A DNA stretch of 33,119 nucleotides from Micromonospora foliorum (GCF_022229015.1 NZ_JAKKFF010000004.1:1-33119), one strand, 5' to 3'; positions 23,121 to 32,126 are shown, counted from the stretch's first letter. Notes: a model not told the origin generated them from the letters alone. Program-made: numbers and translations.

Positions 23121-23184
23121 ACCCCGTTCGGCCCGCCCGCCGGCCGATGCCCGGTCAACGTCGTCATCGCCAAGGTCGAATCAC

Positions 23185-23263
23185 CAAGATCGCGCAACAT
23201 CCAGGATGTAATGCCCTCCCGGCGCTTGGTAGCCACTACATCCTGGATCGAGCGTGACCTTGA
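23185..23263. repeat. 79-bp intergenic hairpin repeat, copy 1
   Basis: Runs from CAAGATCGCGC to GTGACCTTGA and is nearly identical to copy 2 at 23397-23475. The inner arms ATCCAGGATGTA (23199-23210) and TACATCCTGGAT (23237-23248) form a hairpin, with one mismatch just inside. It is intergenic, about 65 bp after the TauE gene. I associate this element with Micromonospora genomes. Confidence 0.9.
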
Positions 23264-23319
23264 TGGCCGGGGCGTCGCCCACACCCGTCGCGCCTCGCGC
23301 CTCGCGCCCCCGTCGCGCG

Positions 23320-23367
23320 CCTTGCCTCGCGCCTTGCCTCGCGCCTTGCCTAGCGCCTTGCCTCGCG
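23320..23367. repeat. 12-bp minisatellite
   Basis: Four tandem units of CCTTGCCTCGCG (third unit with one change), bracketed by direct copies of CGTCGCGCGCC at 23311-23321 and 23371-23381. It lies between the two 79-bp hairpin repeats. No coding role is apparent. Confidence 0.9.
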
Positions 23368-23396
23368 CCCCGTCGCGCGCCGTGCCTCACCTGCCG

Positions 23397-23475
23397 CAAG
23401 ATCGCGCTACATCCAGGATGTAGTGCCCTCCCGGCGCTTCGTAGCCACTACATCCTGGATCGAGCGTGACCTTGA
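23397..23475. repeat. 79-bp intergenic hairpin repeat, copy 2
   Basis: Same element and orientation as copy 1, displaced by 212 bp. The arms are a perfect 15-bp match here: ATCCAGGATGTAGTG (23411-23425) with its complement at 23446-23460, around a 20-nt loop. Confidence 0.9.
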
Positions 23476-23531
23476 CGGTGGTGGGCGCCCAGACCCGCTT
23501 CCGGTCGGTCGGGCACGGTGTTCGTCGTCAA

Positions 23532-23604
23532 GATCCGCGCAAGATCAGGATGTTGCTGTCTCTCGCGCGTCGGAGGCAGCAACATCGGCGAAGTTGCGCG
23601 GATC
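23532..23604. repeat. Two-tier hairpin element
   Basis: An outer 11-bp stem (GATCCGCGCAA at 23532-23542 with 23594-23604) and an inner 9-bp stem (ATGTTGCTG at 23550-23558 with 23577-23585), separated by an internal loop of 7 and 8 nt. It ends 45 bp from the decarboxylase stop and may also terminate that gene's transcript. Related in style to the 79-bp repeats but different in sequence. Confidence 0.85.
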
Positions 23605-23649
23605 GGGGTGCGAGGGCGCATGAGACGTCGGAGGGCGGGGCGACGGCGG

Positions 23650-25110
23650 TTAGGGGGTGGGCAGGGCATCGGCTGCCTTGGAGAGCAGGGCCCAGGCTTC
23701 GTCGATGTGCGCTTCGGTGGTCTGCGGTGAGCCGACCGCCAGCCGCAGCGTGTAGCGGCCGGCGACGCGGGTGTGTGTCAGGTGTACGCGTCCGGTGGCG
23801 TTCGCCGAGGCCAGCAACGCCGCATTGGTGTCGTCGTCGGCGCGCAGTCGGAAGCAGACCAGGGAGAACGGGTGCGCCGCGGCCAACTCGAACCGGTCGT
23901 CGGCGCGGACCCGCTCGGCGAACCGTTCGGCCAGTGCCACCCCGGAGCGGATGTGCGCCCGCAGTCCTTCGGCGCCGTACCAGCGCAGCACGAACCACAG
24001 CTTCAGGGAGCGGAACCGCCGCCCGAGCGGCACCTGCCAGTCCCGGTAGTCGATCACCGCGCCGGACTCGGAGGCCGCGTTGCGCAGGAACTCCGGCAGT
24101 ACGGTCAGCGCGTCGATCAGTTCGGCGCGGTCGGCCACCCAGAACGCGTCGCAGTCGAAGCCGGTGAGCAGCCACTTGTGCGGGTCGAAGCAGTAGGAGT
24201 CGGCGTACTCCAGGCCGGCGTGGGACCACCGCAGTTCGGGGCAGACGGCGGCGGCGCCCGCGTACGCGGCGTCCACGTGCAGCCAGATTCCGTACTCGGC
24301 GCAGATGGCCCCGATCTCGGGTAGGGGGTCGACGGCGGTGGTGGAGGTGGTGCCGATGGTCGCCACCACGATGGCCGGTACGTCGCCGGTGGCCAGGTCG
24401 GCTTCGATCGCGGTCCGCAGCGCGCCCGGGAGCATCGCCTGGGTGTCCGGGTCGACGTCGATCGACCGGACCCCGTCGCTGCCCAGCCCGGCGATCCGTA
24501 CCGCCTTCTCGATGGACGAGTGCCCGTGGATGGAGGTGTAGGCGCGGTAGCGCCGGTCGATGCCGGTGTGCCGCCAGCGGCCGCCGCTGGCCCGGTGCAG
24601 TGCGGCGAGGGTGGCCACCAGCGTCGCCGAGGAGGCCGAGTCCTGGATGACCCCGCCGCCGGTGCCGGTGGAGCGGAACCGTGGTGGCAGGTCCAGCAGG
24701 TGGGCCAGCCAGTCCATCATCACCGTCTCCAGCTCGGTGCAGGCCGGGCTGGAGGCCCAGAGCATGCCCTGCACGCCGAGCCCGGAGCTGACCAGGTCGC
24801 CGAGCACGCTCGGGCCGGAGGTGTTGCCCGGGAAGTAGCCGAAGAAGCCCGGGTGCTGCCAGTGGGTCAGTCCCGGTACGACGATCGAGTCCAGGTCGGC
24901 GAGGATCGCCTCGACGGGTTCGCCGCCGGTGGTGGGCGGCTCGGTGGGCAGGGCGGCGGCGACCGTGCCCGGGGGGTCGGCCGGGGCGACCGGTCGTTGT
25001 TCCACTGTCGCCCAGTAGTCGGCGATCCAGTCGACGACGGCGTGGCCGGCGCGACGGAACTCGGCGGGGTCCATGTGGTGAGCGTTCATCCGGACGAGTT
25101 GATCAGGCAT
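23650..25110 (-). CDS. PLP-dependent aromatic-L-amino-acid decarboxylase family enzyme
   Basis: Encodes 486 residues from ATG 25110; no strong ribosome site is seen, and ATG 25086 or 25071 are alternatives. It belongs to group II (AADC/glutamate-type) decarboxylases: WQHPGFFGYFPGNTSGPSVLGDL near the N-terminus, SSATLVATLAALHRA, HGHSSIEKAVRIAGLG, the PLP-contacting HVDAAYAGAAAVCPELR, and FDPHKWLLTGFDCDAFWV with the Schiff-base Lys. The C-terminal VHLTHTRVAGRYTLRLAVGSPQTTE is typical of tyrosine, DOPA and tryptophan decarboxylases. It would release CO2 to give aromatic amines such as tryptamine or tyramine; the exact substrate is not decided. Transcribed alone, divergent from the secreted lyase. 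Confidence 0.93.
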   Translation of the reverse strand: MPDQLVRMNAHHMDPAEFRRAGHAVVDWIADYWATVEQRPVAPADPPGTVAAALPTEPPTTGGEPVEAILADLDSIVVPGLTHWQHPGFFGYFPGNTSGPSVLGDLVSSGLGVQGMLWASSPACTELETVMMDWLAHLLDLPPRFRSTGTGGGVIQDSASSATLVATLAALHRASGGRWRHTGIDRRYRAYTSIHGHSSIEKAVRIAGLGSDGVRSIDVDPDTQAMLPGALRTAIEADLATGDVPAIVVATIGTTSTTAVDPLPEIGAICAEYGIWLHVDAAYAGAAAVCPELRWSHAGLEYADSYCFDPHKWLLTGFDCDAFWVADRAELIDALTVLPEFLRNAASESGAVIDYRDWQVPLGRRFRSLKLWFVLRWYGAEGLRAHIRSGVALAERFAERVRADDRFELAAAHPFSLVCFRLRADDDTNAALLASANATGRVHLTHTRVAGRYTLRLAVGSPQTTEAHIDEAWALLSKAADALPTP

Positions 25111-25153
25111 CGATCGCGGGGGCAAGACCCCGACCCAACGACAACCATCGATG

Positions 25154-25183
25154 TTGCGTGGCGGAAAGCGCTTGCCTTAGGAT
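25154..25183 (+). promoter_or_regulatory. Promoter of the secreted lyase with LacI-type operator
   Basis: TTGCGT (25154-25159) and TAGGAT (25178-25183), spaced 18 nt, frame the near-palindrome GGAAAGCGCTTGCC (25163-25176). Its AAAGCGCTT core is the kind of site bound by LacI-family sugar repressors upstream of actinomycete glycoside-degrading genes. Placement between -35 and -10 suits repression. Confidence 0.6.
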
Positions 25184-25330
25184 CGCGGTGAGTCGGATCC
25201 GTGAGTTCCAGGGCGTTTCACCCCGATCAGATCGCCGTCCGCCGCCGTCGCGGCGGGATTGGTCCACTGTGCTTCCCCGGGCAGGGCTGGTGGGCCGCAG
25301 CGATCACCACCGGATCCCCGGAGGCAGTGC

Positions 25331-27577
25331 ATGCACCCGTCCAGACATCGGCTGATCCTGCTCGCCGCCACGACGGCGGCCACCGTCGTGGCCGGCACCC
25401 TCGGCACGGTCGTCGCCTCGGCCGCCGCCGTCGGCTGCCGGGTCGACTATCAGATCACCAACCAGTGGCAGGGCGGCTTCGGCGCCAACGTCACCGTCAC
25501 CAACCTCGGCGACCCGGTCAACGGGTGGGCGCTCACCTGGTCGTACGCCGTGGGCCAACAGGTCACCCAGGCGTGGAACGCCACCGTCACCCAGTCCGGT
25601 GCCCAGGTCACCGCGCGCAACGTCGACCACAACGTCGCCATCGCCACGAACGGCAGCGCCGCGTTCGGCTTCAACGGTTCGTGGACCGGCAGCAACCCGG
25701 TGCCGACCAGCTTCGCGCTCAACGGCACCACCTGCACCGGCGCCCCGCCCACCGGCGAGCCGACCACCCCGCCACCGACCACCCCGCCGCCCACCACGCC
25801 ACCCCCGACCACGCCTCCGCCCGCGGCCGGGGTGGTGCAGATGGAGGACCTGGACCGAGGGCTGGTCAGCGTCCGCTCCGGCAGCGGCAACCTGGTCTCC
25901 TGGCGGCTGCTCGGCACCGAGACCTCCGGGGTGGCGTTCAACCTCTACCGCGGATCCACCAGGGTCAACGCCAGCCCGATCACCGGCGCCACCAACTACC
26001 TCGACAGCGGCGCGGCGGCCGGCTCGGCGTACACCGTGCGGGCCGTGGTGGGCGGCGCCGAGCAGGCGGCGTCGGCGCCGGCGTTGCAGTTCGGCGCGGG
26101 CTACCTGGACGTGCCGTTGCAGGTTCCGGCCGGGGGCAGCACCCCGAGCGGCGAGAGCTACTCGTACAGCGCCAGCGACGCCTCCGTCGGTGACCTCAAC
26201 GGTGACGGCAGCTACGAGATCGTGCTCAAGTGGGAACCGTCGAACGCCAAGGACAACTCCCAGTCCGGCTACACCGGCAACGTCTACGTCGACGCGTACA
26301 CACTCACCGGCGCCCGGTTGTGGCGGGTCGACCTGGGCCGCAACATCCGGGCTGGCGCCCACTACACCCAGTTCCAGGTGTACGACTACGACGGCGACGG
26401 CCGCGCCGAGGTGGCCATGAAGACCGCCGACGGCACCCGCTCCGGCACCGGTCAGCTCATCGGTTCGTCGTCGGCGGACCACCGCAACTCCAGCGGTTAC
26501 GTGTTGTCCGGCCCGGAGTACCTGACCATGTTCAACGGTCAGACCGGCGCGGTCGCCTCCACCGTCAGCTACGACCCGCCGCGCGGCACCGTGTCGTTCT
26601 GGGGTGACTCGTACGGCAACCGGGTGGACCGGTTCCTCGCCGGCACCGCGTACCTGGACGGGCAGCGCCCCTCGCTGATCATGGCCCGGGGTTACTACAC
26701 CCGCGCGGTGATCGCGGCCTGGGACTTCCGCAACGGCACGCTGACCAAGCGCTGGACGTTCGACTCGAACTCCTCCGGCAACGGCGCCGCCGCCGGTCAG
26801 GGCAACCACCAGCTCTCCGTGGCCGACGTCGACGCCGACGGCCGCCAGGAGATCGTGTACGGGGCCGCCACCATCGACGACAACGGCCGGCTGCTCCACT
26901 CGACGGGCAACGGCCACGGCGACGCCATGCACGTGGGGGACCTGGACCCGGGCCGCGCCGGCCTGGAGGTGTTCAAGGTCGACGAGGACGCCAGCAAACC
27001 CAGCTCCTACTTCGCCGACGCCCGTACCGGTCAGGTCCTCTGGTCCACGCCGGCGTCCGGCGACAACGGCCGGGGTGTCTCCGCGGACATCTGGGCGGGC
27101 AGCCCCGGCGCGGAGTCGTGGTCGTCAGCGGTCGCCGGACTTGCCAACACCAGGGGGCAGAACGTGGGCCGCAAGCCGTCCTCGGCCAACTTCCTCGCCT
27201 GGTGGGACGGCGACCCGGTGCGGGAACTGCTCGACGGCACGAAGATCGACAAGTACGGCACCGGCGGCGAGACCCGGCTGCTCGACGGCAGCGGGGTGGC
27301 GTCCAACAACGGCACCAAGTCCACGCCGGCGCTCACCGGCGACATCCTGGGCGACTGGCGCGAGGAGGTGATCTGGCGGACCACCGACAGCCGGGCGTTG
27401 CGCATCTACAGCACACCCACCCCGACCAGCACCCGGATCTACACCCTGATGCACGACCCGCAGTATCGGGTGGCCGTCGCGTGGCAGAACACGGCCTACA
27501 ACCAACCGCCGCACCCGGGGTTCTTCATCGGCAACGGAATGGGCACCCCACCCACGCCGGACATCCACCTACGGTGA
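25331..27577 (+). CDS. Secreted rhamnogalacturonan lyase (PL11) with N-terminal CBM2
   Basis: Encodes 748 residues from ATG 25331 (GGAGG six nt upstream). A signal peptide (about 1-33) is followed by a CBM2 cellulose-binding module (35-136, closed by Cys36-Cys135, with surface Trp in [17 protein letters not shown] and TQAWNATV), a Pro/Thr linker of repeated PTTPP units (137-167) and a PL11 domain (168-748). PL11 features include [42 protein letters not shown]-like and [14 protein letters not shown], whose Asp-rich repeats bind calcium, and [16 protein letters not shown]. It cleaves the rhamnose-galacturonate backbone of pectin by beta-elimination. The CBM tethers it to plant cell walls. Confidence 0.95.
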   Translation: MHPSRHRLILLAATTAATVVAGTLGTVVASAAAVGCRVDYQITNQWQGGFGANVTVTNLGDPVNGWALTWSYAVGQQVTQAWNATVTQSGAQVTARNVDHNVAIATNGSAAFGFNGSWTGSNPVPTSFALNGTTCTGAPPTGEPTTPPPTTPPPTTPPPTTPPPAAGVVQMEDLDRGLVSVRSGSGNLVSWRLLGTETSGVAFNLYRGSTRVNASPITGATNYLDSGAAAGSAYTVRAVVGGAEQAASAPALQFGAGYLDVPLQVPAGGSTPSGESYSYSASDASVGDLNGDGSYEIVLKWEPSNAKDNSQSGYTGNVYVDAYTLTGARLWRVDLGRNIRAGAHYTQFQVYDYDGDGRAEVAMKTADGTRSGTGQLIGSSSADHRNSSGYVLSGPEYLTMFNGQTGAVASTVSYDPPRGTVSFWGDSYGNRVDRFLAGTAYLDGQRPSLIMARGYYTRAVIAAWDFRNGTLTKRWTFDSNSSGNGAAAGQGNHQLSVADVDADGRQEIVYGAATIDDNGRLLHSTGNGHGDAMHVGDLDPGRAGLEVFKVDEDASKPSSYFADARTGQVLWSTPASGDNGRGVSADIWAGSPGAESWSSAVAGLANTRGQNVGRKPSSANFLAWWDGDPVRELLDGTKIDKYGTGGETRLLDGSGVASNNGTKSTPALTGDILGDWREEVIWRTTDSRALRIYSTPTPTSTRIYTLMHDPQYRVAVAWQNTAYNQPPHPGFFIGNGMGTPPTPDIHLR

Positions 27578-27619
27578 TGCACCCCTGGCGGTCCCGAGCG
27601 GGGTCGCCTAGGGTGGCAG

Positions 27620-27664
27620 GCACCGGGCCGCAGCCGCGGAATCCGCTCAGCTCCGGCCCGGTGC
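27620..27664 (+). terminator. Hairpin after the lyase gene
   Basis: An 11-bp perfect stem (GCACCGGGCCG, 27620-27630, with 27654-27664) encloses a 23-nt loop containing a small GCGG/CCGC stem. It follows the lyase stop by 42 nt. Confidence 0.6.
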
Positions 27665-27674
27665 GCCACACCGC

Positions 27675-27706
27675 GGCATTCCCAACCCGTCCCGACCGGG
27701 AATGCC
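27675..27706 (-). terminator. Second hairpin between the convergent genes
   Basis: GGCATTCCC (27675-27683) pairs with GGGAATGCC (27698-27706) across a 14-nt loop. It lies 70 nt after the monooxygenase stop on the minus strand and could terminate that gene. Confidence 0.5.
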
Positions 27707-27776
27707 GTACCACCACCGGCACCAACATTAGGCACCGTCCGGGTCGGCAGGGTGACGCTGACGTGAAGATCGTGTT

Positions 27777-28847
27777 TCACGCGCCCTGGCGCAGACCGCC
27801 CGCCACCTGCTCGGCGATCAACTCGTACGACCGCACCCGGTCCTGCACGTCGTACACCAGCGTGGTCAGCATCAGCTCGTCCGCGCCGGTGCGCTCCACC
27901 AGCTCGGTGAGCTGCCGACGCACCGTCTCCGGCGAGCCCATCGCCTGACCGTCACGGCGCGCCACGACGAACTCCCGCTCGATCTCCGAGTACGGGTACG
28001 CCGCCGCCTCGTCGGGCGTCGACAACGGCTCCGGCCGCCCGGAGCGCAACTTCAGGAACGACAGGGCGCTCGGCCCGGCCAACCATTCGGCCCGCTCGTC
28101 GGTCTCCGCGCACACCGCGTTGACCGCCACCATCGCGTACGGCTTGTCCAGCCACTGCGACGGCCGGAAGTTCTGCCGGTACAGGGCCAACGCCGGCAGG
28201 GTGTTCTGCGAGCTGAAGTGGTGCGCGAAGGAGAACGGCAGACCGAGCAGGCCAGCGAGCTGGGCGCTGAAACCGCTGGAGCCCAACAGCCACACGGCCG
28301 GCTGCTCACCGCGGCCCGGCGTGGCGATGATCTGCCCCGGCTTCTCCCCGCTGAAGTAGTTCATCAGGTCCGTCAGCTCGCGCGGGAAACCCTCCGCCGA
28401 CAGGCCCTCCATGGTGCGCCGCAACGCCAGCGCGGTCACCTGGTCGGTGCCCGGCGCCCGCCCGATGCCCAGGTCGATCCGACCGGGGTGCAACGCCTCC
28501 AGGGTGCCGAACTGCTCGGCCACCACCAGCGGCGCGTGGTTGGGCAGCATCACCCCGCCCGAGCCCAGCCGGATCGTCGACGTGTTCGCCGCCAGGTGTG
28601 CCAGCAGCACCGCGGGGGCGGAGCTGGCGATCGCCGGCATGTTGTGGTGCTCGGCCACCCAGAACCGGTGATAGCCCAACTCCTCGGTGCGGCGGGCCAA
28701 CTCGGTGGTGGCCTGCAACGCCGCGCCAGCGGTGGTGCCCTTGGCGACCGGGGCAAGATCAAGAACAGACAACGGTACGGTGATCACACGGTCAGCCAAC
28801 CCGTCGCCGGCCGGCTTTGTTCCGGCATACGGGTTTTCGTCGGCCAC
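27777..28847 (-). CDS. Luciferase-like (LLM class) flavin-dependent monooxygenase
   Basis: Encodes 356 residues from GTG 28847, shortly after GGCGGG. It belongs to the single-component-like branch of bacterial luciferase-related flavoproteins whose members begin [10 protein letters not shown]. Visible hallmarks are [70 protein letters not shown] and [26 protein letters not shown]. The enzyme would use FMNH2 (or F420 in some relatives) with oxygen; the substrate is unknown. The N-terminal 20 residues are not part of the conserved domain. The Lrp/AsnC gene ends 12 nt upstream, so the two are probably co-transcribed. Confidence 0.93.
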   Translation of the reverse strand: MADENPYAGTKPAGDGLADRVITVPLSVLDLAPVAKGTTAGAALQATTELARRTEELGYHRFWVAEHHNMPAIASSAPAVLLAHLAANTSTIRLGSGGVMLPNHAPLVVAEQFGTLEALHPGRIDLGIGRAPGTDQVTALALRRTMEGLSAEGFPRELTDLMNYFSGEKPGQIIATPGRGEQPAVWLLGSSGFSAQLAGLLGLPFSFAHHFSSQNTLPALALYRQNFRPSQWLDKPYAMVAVNAVCAETDERAEWLAGPSALSFLKLRSGRPEPLSTPDEAAAYPYSEIEREFVVARRDGQAMGSPETVRRQLTELVERTGADELMLTTLVYDVQDRVRSYELIAEQVAGGLRQGA

Positions 28848-28859
28848 CTCACCCGCCGC

Positions 28860-29339
28860 TCAACCCACCCCGCGCGCCTGCTCGAAGATCAGACTCGTCT
28901 GCGTGTGCTGCACCACCGGGTCGACCGCCAGGTGGTCCAGCACGAAGTCCCGCAACGCGTCGCCGGACGCCGCCCGCACGTGCAACACGTAGTCCTCCGC
29001 ACCGGCCACGTGGAACACCGACACCACCCCCGGCAGCCGCACCGACCGGGCCCGGAACGCGTCCACCGCCGCCCGCTCGTGCGCGGTCAACCGCACCGAC
29101 ACCAACGCCTGCAACGGCAGACCGAGCGCCGCCGGATCCACCTCGGCGTGGAAACCGCGGATCGCACCGCGCTCGCGCAGCGCCCGGGTACGCGTCAGGC
29201 ACGTCGACGGCGCCACACCCACCCGCTCGGCGAGGGCGTTGTTCGGCAGCCGGCCATCCGCGGCCAACTCGGTCAGGATCGCGCGGTCCACCTCGTCCAG
29301 GGCCGGATACGGCCGCACATCATTCGGCTCAGGGGGCAT
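28860..29339 (-). CDS. Lrp/AsnC-family transcription regulator
   Basis: Encodes 159 residues from ATG 29339, eight nt after GGTGAGG; a longer start at 29372 lacks support. The N-terminal HTH reads LDEVDRAILTELAADGRLPNNALAERVGVAPSTCLTRTRAL with the recognition helix around VAPSTCLTRTRALRERGAI. The C-terminal RAM domain (about 75-150) follows, with VSVFHVAGAEDYVLHVRA as the ligand-binding Gly-Ala-Glu-Asp-Tyr segment. Lrp-type proteins sense amino acids. It diverges from a Cys/Met-metabolism PLP enzyme, which it probably controls in response to a sulfur amino acid, and precedes the monooxygenase gene. Confidence 0.95.
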   Translation of the reverse strand: MPPEPNDVRPYPALDEVDRAILTELAADGRLPNNALAERVGVAPSTCLTRTRALRERGAIRGFHAEVDPAALGLPLQALVSVRLTAHERAAVDAFRARSVRLPGVVSVFHVAGAEDYVLHVRAASGDALRDFVLDHLAVDPVVQHTQTSLIFEQARGVG

Positions 29340-29379
29340 CCCGCCATCCTCACCCGAACCCAGCACCGACACAAACGCT

Positions 29380-29390
29380 ATTCACAGAAT
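29380..29390. promoter_or_regulatory. Candidate Lrp/AsnC operator
   Basis: The inverted repeat ATTC-ACA-GAAT lies in the AT-richer 100-bp gap between the divergent Lrp/AsnC gene (start 29339) and the PLP enzyme (start about 29441). Its location suits joint control of both; binding is inferred. Confidence 0.4.
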
Positions 29391-29440
29391 CATCTGCCGA
29401 ACTGTTGCCCACCAACCGCAAGATGTTCGACGCTACCGCC

Positions 29441-30601
29441 ATGACAACGATGGACACCCGGGCCGTGCACGCCGGCCGCGACGACCTCCGCACCCTCGGC
29501 GTGCACGTACCACCCATCGACCTGTCCACCACCAACCCCCTGCCCTCCGTCGACGACGGCGGCGCCGCGTACGAACAACTCGCCACCGGCGGCACCCTCC
29601 CCGCCGACGGCAGCGCCGTCTACCAACGGCTCTGGAACCCCACCGTCGCCCGCTTCGAAACCGCCCTCGCCGAACTCGAAGGAACCACCCAGGCCGTCGC
29701 CTTCGCCAGCGGAATGGCCGCCCTCACCGCCACCCTGCTCGCCGCCGCCCACGACGACCGCCGGCACGTCGTCGCCGTCCGACCCCTCTACGGCGGCACC
29801 GACCACGTTCTCGCCACCGGCCTGCTCGGCACCACAGTCACCTGGACACGCCCCGACGACGTCGCCGCCGCCATCCGCCCCGACACCGCCCTGGTCATCG
29901 TCGAGACACCCGCCAACCCCACCCTCGACCTGGTCGACATAGCCGCCCTCGCCGCCGCAGCCGGTGACATCCCGCTGCTTGTCGACAACACCGTCGCCAC
30001 CCCCGTCCTGCAACAACCCGCCCGACACGGCGCCACCCTCGTCCTGCACAGCGCCACCAAGAGCATCGGCGGGCACGGCGACGTCCTCGCCGGCGTCGTC
30101 GCCTGCGACGACACCTGGGCCGTCCGCCTACGCCAGGTCCGCGCCGTCACCGGCGCGATCCTGCACCCCCTCGGCGGCTACCTGCTGCACCGCGGCCTGC
30201 AAACCCTGCCGCTGCGCGTCCGCGCCCAACAGGCCACCGCCGAAAAACTCGCCGGCTGGCTCGCCAGCCACCCCGCCGTACACCGGGTGCACCACCCCTC
30301 GGTGCACGACCCGGCGGCGCTGGTCGGGCGACAGATGGCCGGACCCGGCAGCCTGCTCGCCTTCGAGGTACGCGGCGGCGCGCCCGCCGCGGCCGCCGTC
30401 GCCGGCGCCTGCCGCCTCATCACCCACGCGGTGTCCCTCGGCGGCGTCGACACCCTCATTCAGCACCCCGCCTCCCTCACCCACCGGCCGGTCGAGGGCG
30501 ACGCCAAACCCGCCGCCGCCCTGCTGCGCCTCTCCGTCGGCCTCGAAGACCCCGAGGACCTGCGCGCCGACCTCGCCCACGCCCTCGACACGATCGCCTG
30601 A
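29441..30601 (+). CDS. Cystathionine gamma-lyase-like PLP enzyme (Cys/Met metabolism)
   Basis: Encodes 386 residues from ATG 29441; ATG 29423 and 29450 are also in frame and none has a clear ribosome site. It belongs to the trans-sulfuration fold-type I family: YQRLWNPTVARFETALAELEGTTQAVAFASGMAA, then LYGGTDHVL, IVETPANPTLDLVDI, LLVDNTVATPVLQQP, and LHSATKSIGGHGDVLAG with the Schiff-base Lys. True methionine gamma-lyases usually have Cys two positions after the active-site Tyr (YGC); here it is Gly (YGG), as in cystathionine lyases and synthases. Probable role: breakdown or interconversion of sulfur amino acids. The divergent Lrp/AsnC gene is its likely regulator. Confidence 0.92.
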   Translation: MTTMDTRAVHAGRDDLRTLGVHVPPIDLSTTNPLPSVDDGGAAYEQLATGGTLPADGSAVYQRLWNPTVARFETALAELEGTTQAVAFASGMAALTATLLAAAHDDRRHVVAVRPLYGGTDHVLATGLLGTTVTWTRPDDVAAAIRPDTALVIVETPANPTLDLVDIAALAAAAGDIPLLVDNTVATPVLQQPARHGATLVLHSATKSIGGHGDVLAGVVACDDTWAVRLRQVRAVTGAILHPLGGYLLHRGLQTLPLRVRAQQATAEKLAGWLASHPAVHRVHHPSVHDPAALVGRQMAGPGSLLAFEVRGGAPAAAAVAGACRLITHAVSLGGVDTLIQHPASLTHRPVEGDAKPAAALLRLSVGLEDPEDLRADLAHALDTIA

Positions 30602-30604
30602 CCC

Positions 30605-31255
30605 TCAGCGCAGCTCGCAGTTGCCCAACACCCGCACGGGCGAACCCTGCCGAGCCACCCGCAACATCGCCCGACCGATCCCGTCGGTAGTGGTGACCTG
30701 GTTCGGCAGCAACCGACGCAGCACCGGAAACAGCGGACGGGTGGCCGCGTACGCGAACCGGTACCACCGCGTCCTCGACACCGCCCCGTACGTCGGCTGG
30801 ATGAACCCCGGCCGCGCCGCGTAACCGTTGGGCAGCAGATCCATGATCGCGTTCTCGGCACGACCCTTGACCCGCGCCCACATCACCCGACCCTGACCCG
30901 ACGAATCGGTCCCCTGACCCGAGACGTAGACGAACGTGACCTGGGGGCTCACCTCCGCGAACAACCGCGCCGCCGCCAACGGGTAGTCGTAGCTGACCCG
31001 CGTGTACGCGGCCTCGTCCAGACCCAACGAGGACACCCCCAGGCAGTAGAAACACGCGTCGACCCCGGTCAACTCCGCCCGCACCGCGTCCAACTCGCCC
31101 ACGTCCGCGACGGTCAGCTCCCGCAGCTTCGGATCCTGCCGACCGGTCGGCCGCCGACCGACAGTCAGCACCTCCCGCACGTCATCGGCGAGCAGGCACT
31201 CCCGCAACACGCCCTGACCGACCATCCCGGTCGCACCGAAGACAACCACCCGCAT
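30605..31255 (-). CDS. NAD(P)-binding Rossmann-fold protein (atypical SDR)
   Basis: Encodes 216 residues from ATG 31255, just after GGGGTGGGA. The N-terminus MRVVVFGATGMVGQGVLREC is a GXXGXXG dinucleotide-binding motif. Then come VLTVGRRPTGR, ACFYCLGVSS and a TFVYVSGQGTD strand with the conserved Ser. Of the usual SDR Tyr-XXX-Lys pair, only Lys (WARVKGRAENAIMDL) is clear, so it belongs to the atypical SDR group (NAD(P)H-binding, epimerase-like; HTATIP2-like). The function is probably reductase- or sensor-like, and no substrate can be given. The stop is only 3 nt from the convergent PLP enzyme's stop. Confidence 0.88.
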   Translation of the reverse strand: MRVVVFGATGMVGQGVLRECLLADDVREVLTVGRRPTGRQDPKLRELTVADVGELDAVRAELTGVDACFYCLGVSSLGLDEAAYTRVSYDYPLAAARLFAEVSPQVTFVYVSGQGTDSSGQGRVMWARVKGRAENAIMDLLPNGYAARPGFIQPTYGAVSRTRWYRFAYAATRPLFPVLRRLLPNQVTTTDGIGRAMLRVARQGSPVRVLGNCELR

Positions 31256-31340
31256 CAGATCCCACCCCTGTCGTCGCCCACCGCCACCGGCCATCCGGCC
31301 GCGCGTCAGCCAGGCTGCCACGGTTGGCGTGATCGCGCGG

Positions 31341-32090
31341 TCAGGACTTGGGGCCGACGTGCCGGTCCAGCGTGGCGACCGCGTTGCGTCGCGCCACCGA
31401 CAGCGAGTTGCGCCGGTTCATCCGCCAGGCGACGCCGAGCAGGTCGAGGCTCCACTGACAGAGCGCCATGATGTCGGCCGACTCGTTGACGAACATGTAG
31501 CGCGGGTAGACGTACCCCTTGCCGCGCACTGTCACCCGGTTGGCGACGCGGCAGCCGTCGGAGTGGAACAGCCCACGCAGGAAGTCGCCCGGGTGCCGTT
31601 CGAGGATCGGTCGCTGCCAGTCGGCCAGGACGATCGGACGCTCGTGCTTCTTACCCGGGCCGTGCTGCGGGAGGAGGCACGGCCAGTGGGTGCCATAACT
31701 CTGCACGCCGACGCAACCCTGTTTCTGGACCCGTTGCACCTTCGACGCCAACACGGCCCGCATGGCCACGTCGCACGCCTCGATCAGGCCGGGCCAGGCA
31801 TTGGAACAGTAGATGCGCAACACCGGGACGCGTGCCGTCGTCACCAGGTGGCCGTCGCCCAGGTAGAGACCGAGGAGGTAGGCGTATGCCTTGGGATCTG
31901 TCGGACTGTCGACATCTTCGCGGCAGCGGAAACACCGGAGCTGCGTGCCCTGGAACTTCGCTTCCGGCCGGTCGTTGCACCAGTGCCAGACCGTCCGATA
32001 GGGCAGACCGACAGCCCGAGCGGTGTCGGCGACAGTGCCGCCAGCGAGGAAGAACTGTCGTGCGCGGGCACGGACCTCAGGTGGATGCAC
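31341..32090 (-). CDS. HTH-LAGLIDADG endonuclease-like protein
   Basis: GTG 32090 is chosen because GAGGA lies seven nt upstream; it yields 249 residues. An HTH of resolvase/transposase type occupies about 5-37 (LAGGTVADTARAVGLPYRTVWHW), followed by a CxxC pair (CFRC, 53-56) and two LAGLIDADG-like motifs: YAYLLGLYLGDGHL (69-82) and DFLRGLFHSDGC (169-180), each with its Asp. This is the layout of free-standing, intein-less homing-endonuclease relatives common in Streptomyces and Micromonospora, thought to act as DNA-binding or nicking proteins; their role is unproved. It starts 37 nt downstream of the tRNA on the same strand. Confidence 0.8.
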   Translation of the reverse strand: MHPPEVRARARQFFLAGGTVADTARAVGLPYRTVWHWCNDRPEAKFQGTQLRCFRCREDVDSPTDPKAYAYLLGLYLGDGHLVTTARVPVLRIYCSNAWPGLIEACDVAMRAVLASKVQRVQKQGCVGVQSYGTHWPCLLPQHGPGKKHERPIVLADWQRPILERHPGDFLRGLFHSDGCRVANRVTVRGKGYVYPRYMFVNESADIMALCQWSLDLLGVAWRMNRRNSLSVARRNAVATLDRHVGPKS

Positions 32091-32126
32091 GAGGTCATCC
32101 TCGAACACCCGTACGACATTAATTTG

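Noticed and set aside
23185..23604. CRISPR-like array from the evenly spaced repeats
   Set aside because: Only two copies of the 79-bp unit, 212 bp apart, with a minisatellite rather than unique spacers between them, and no cas genes nearby.
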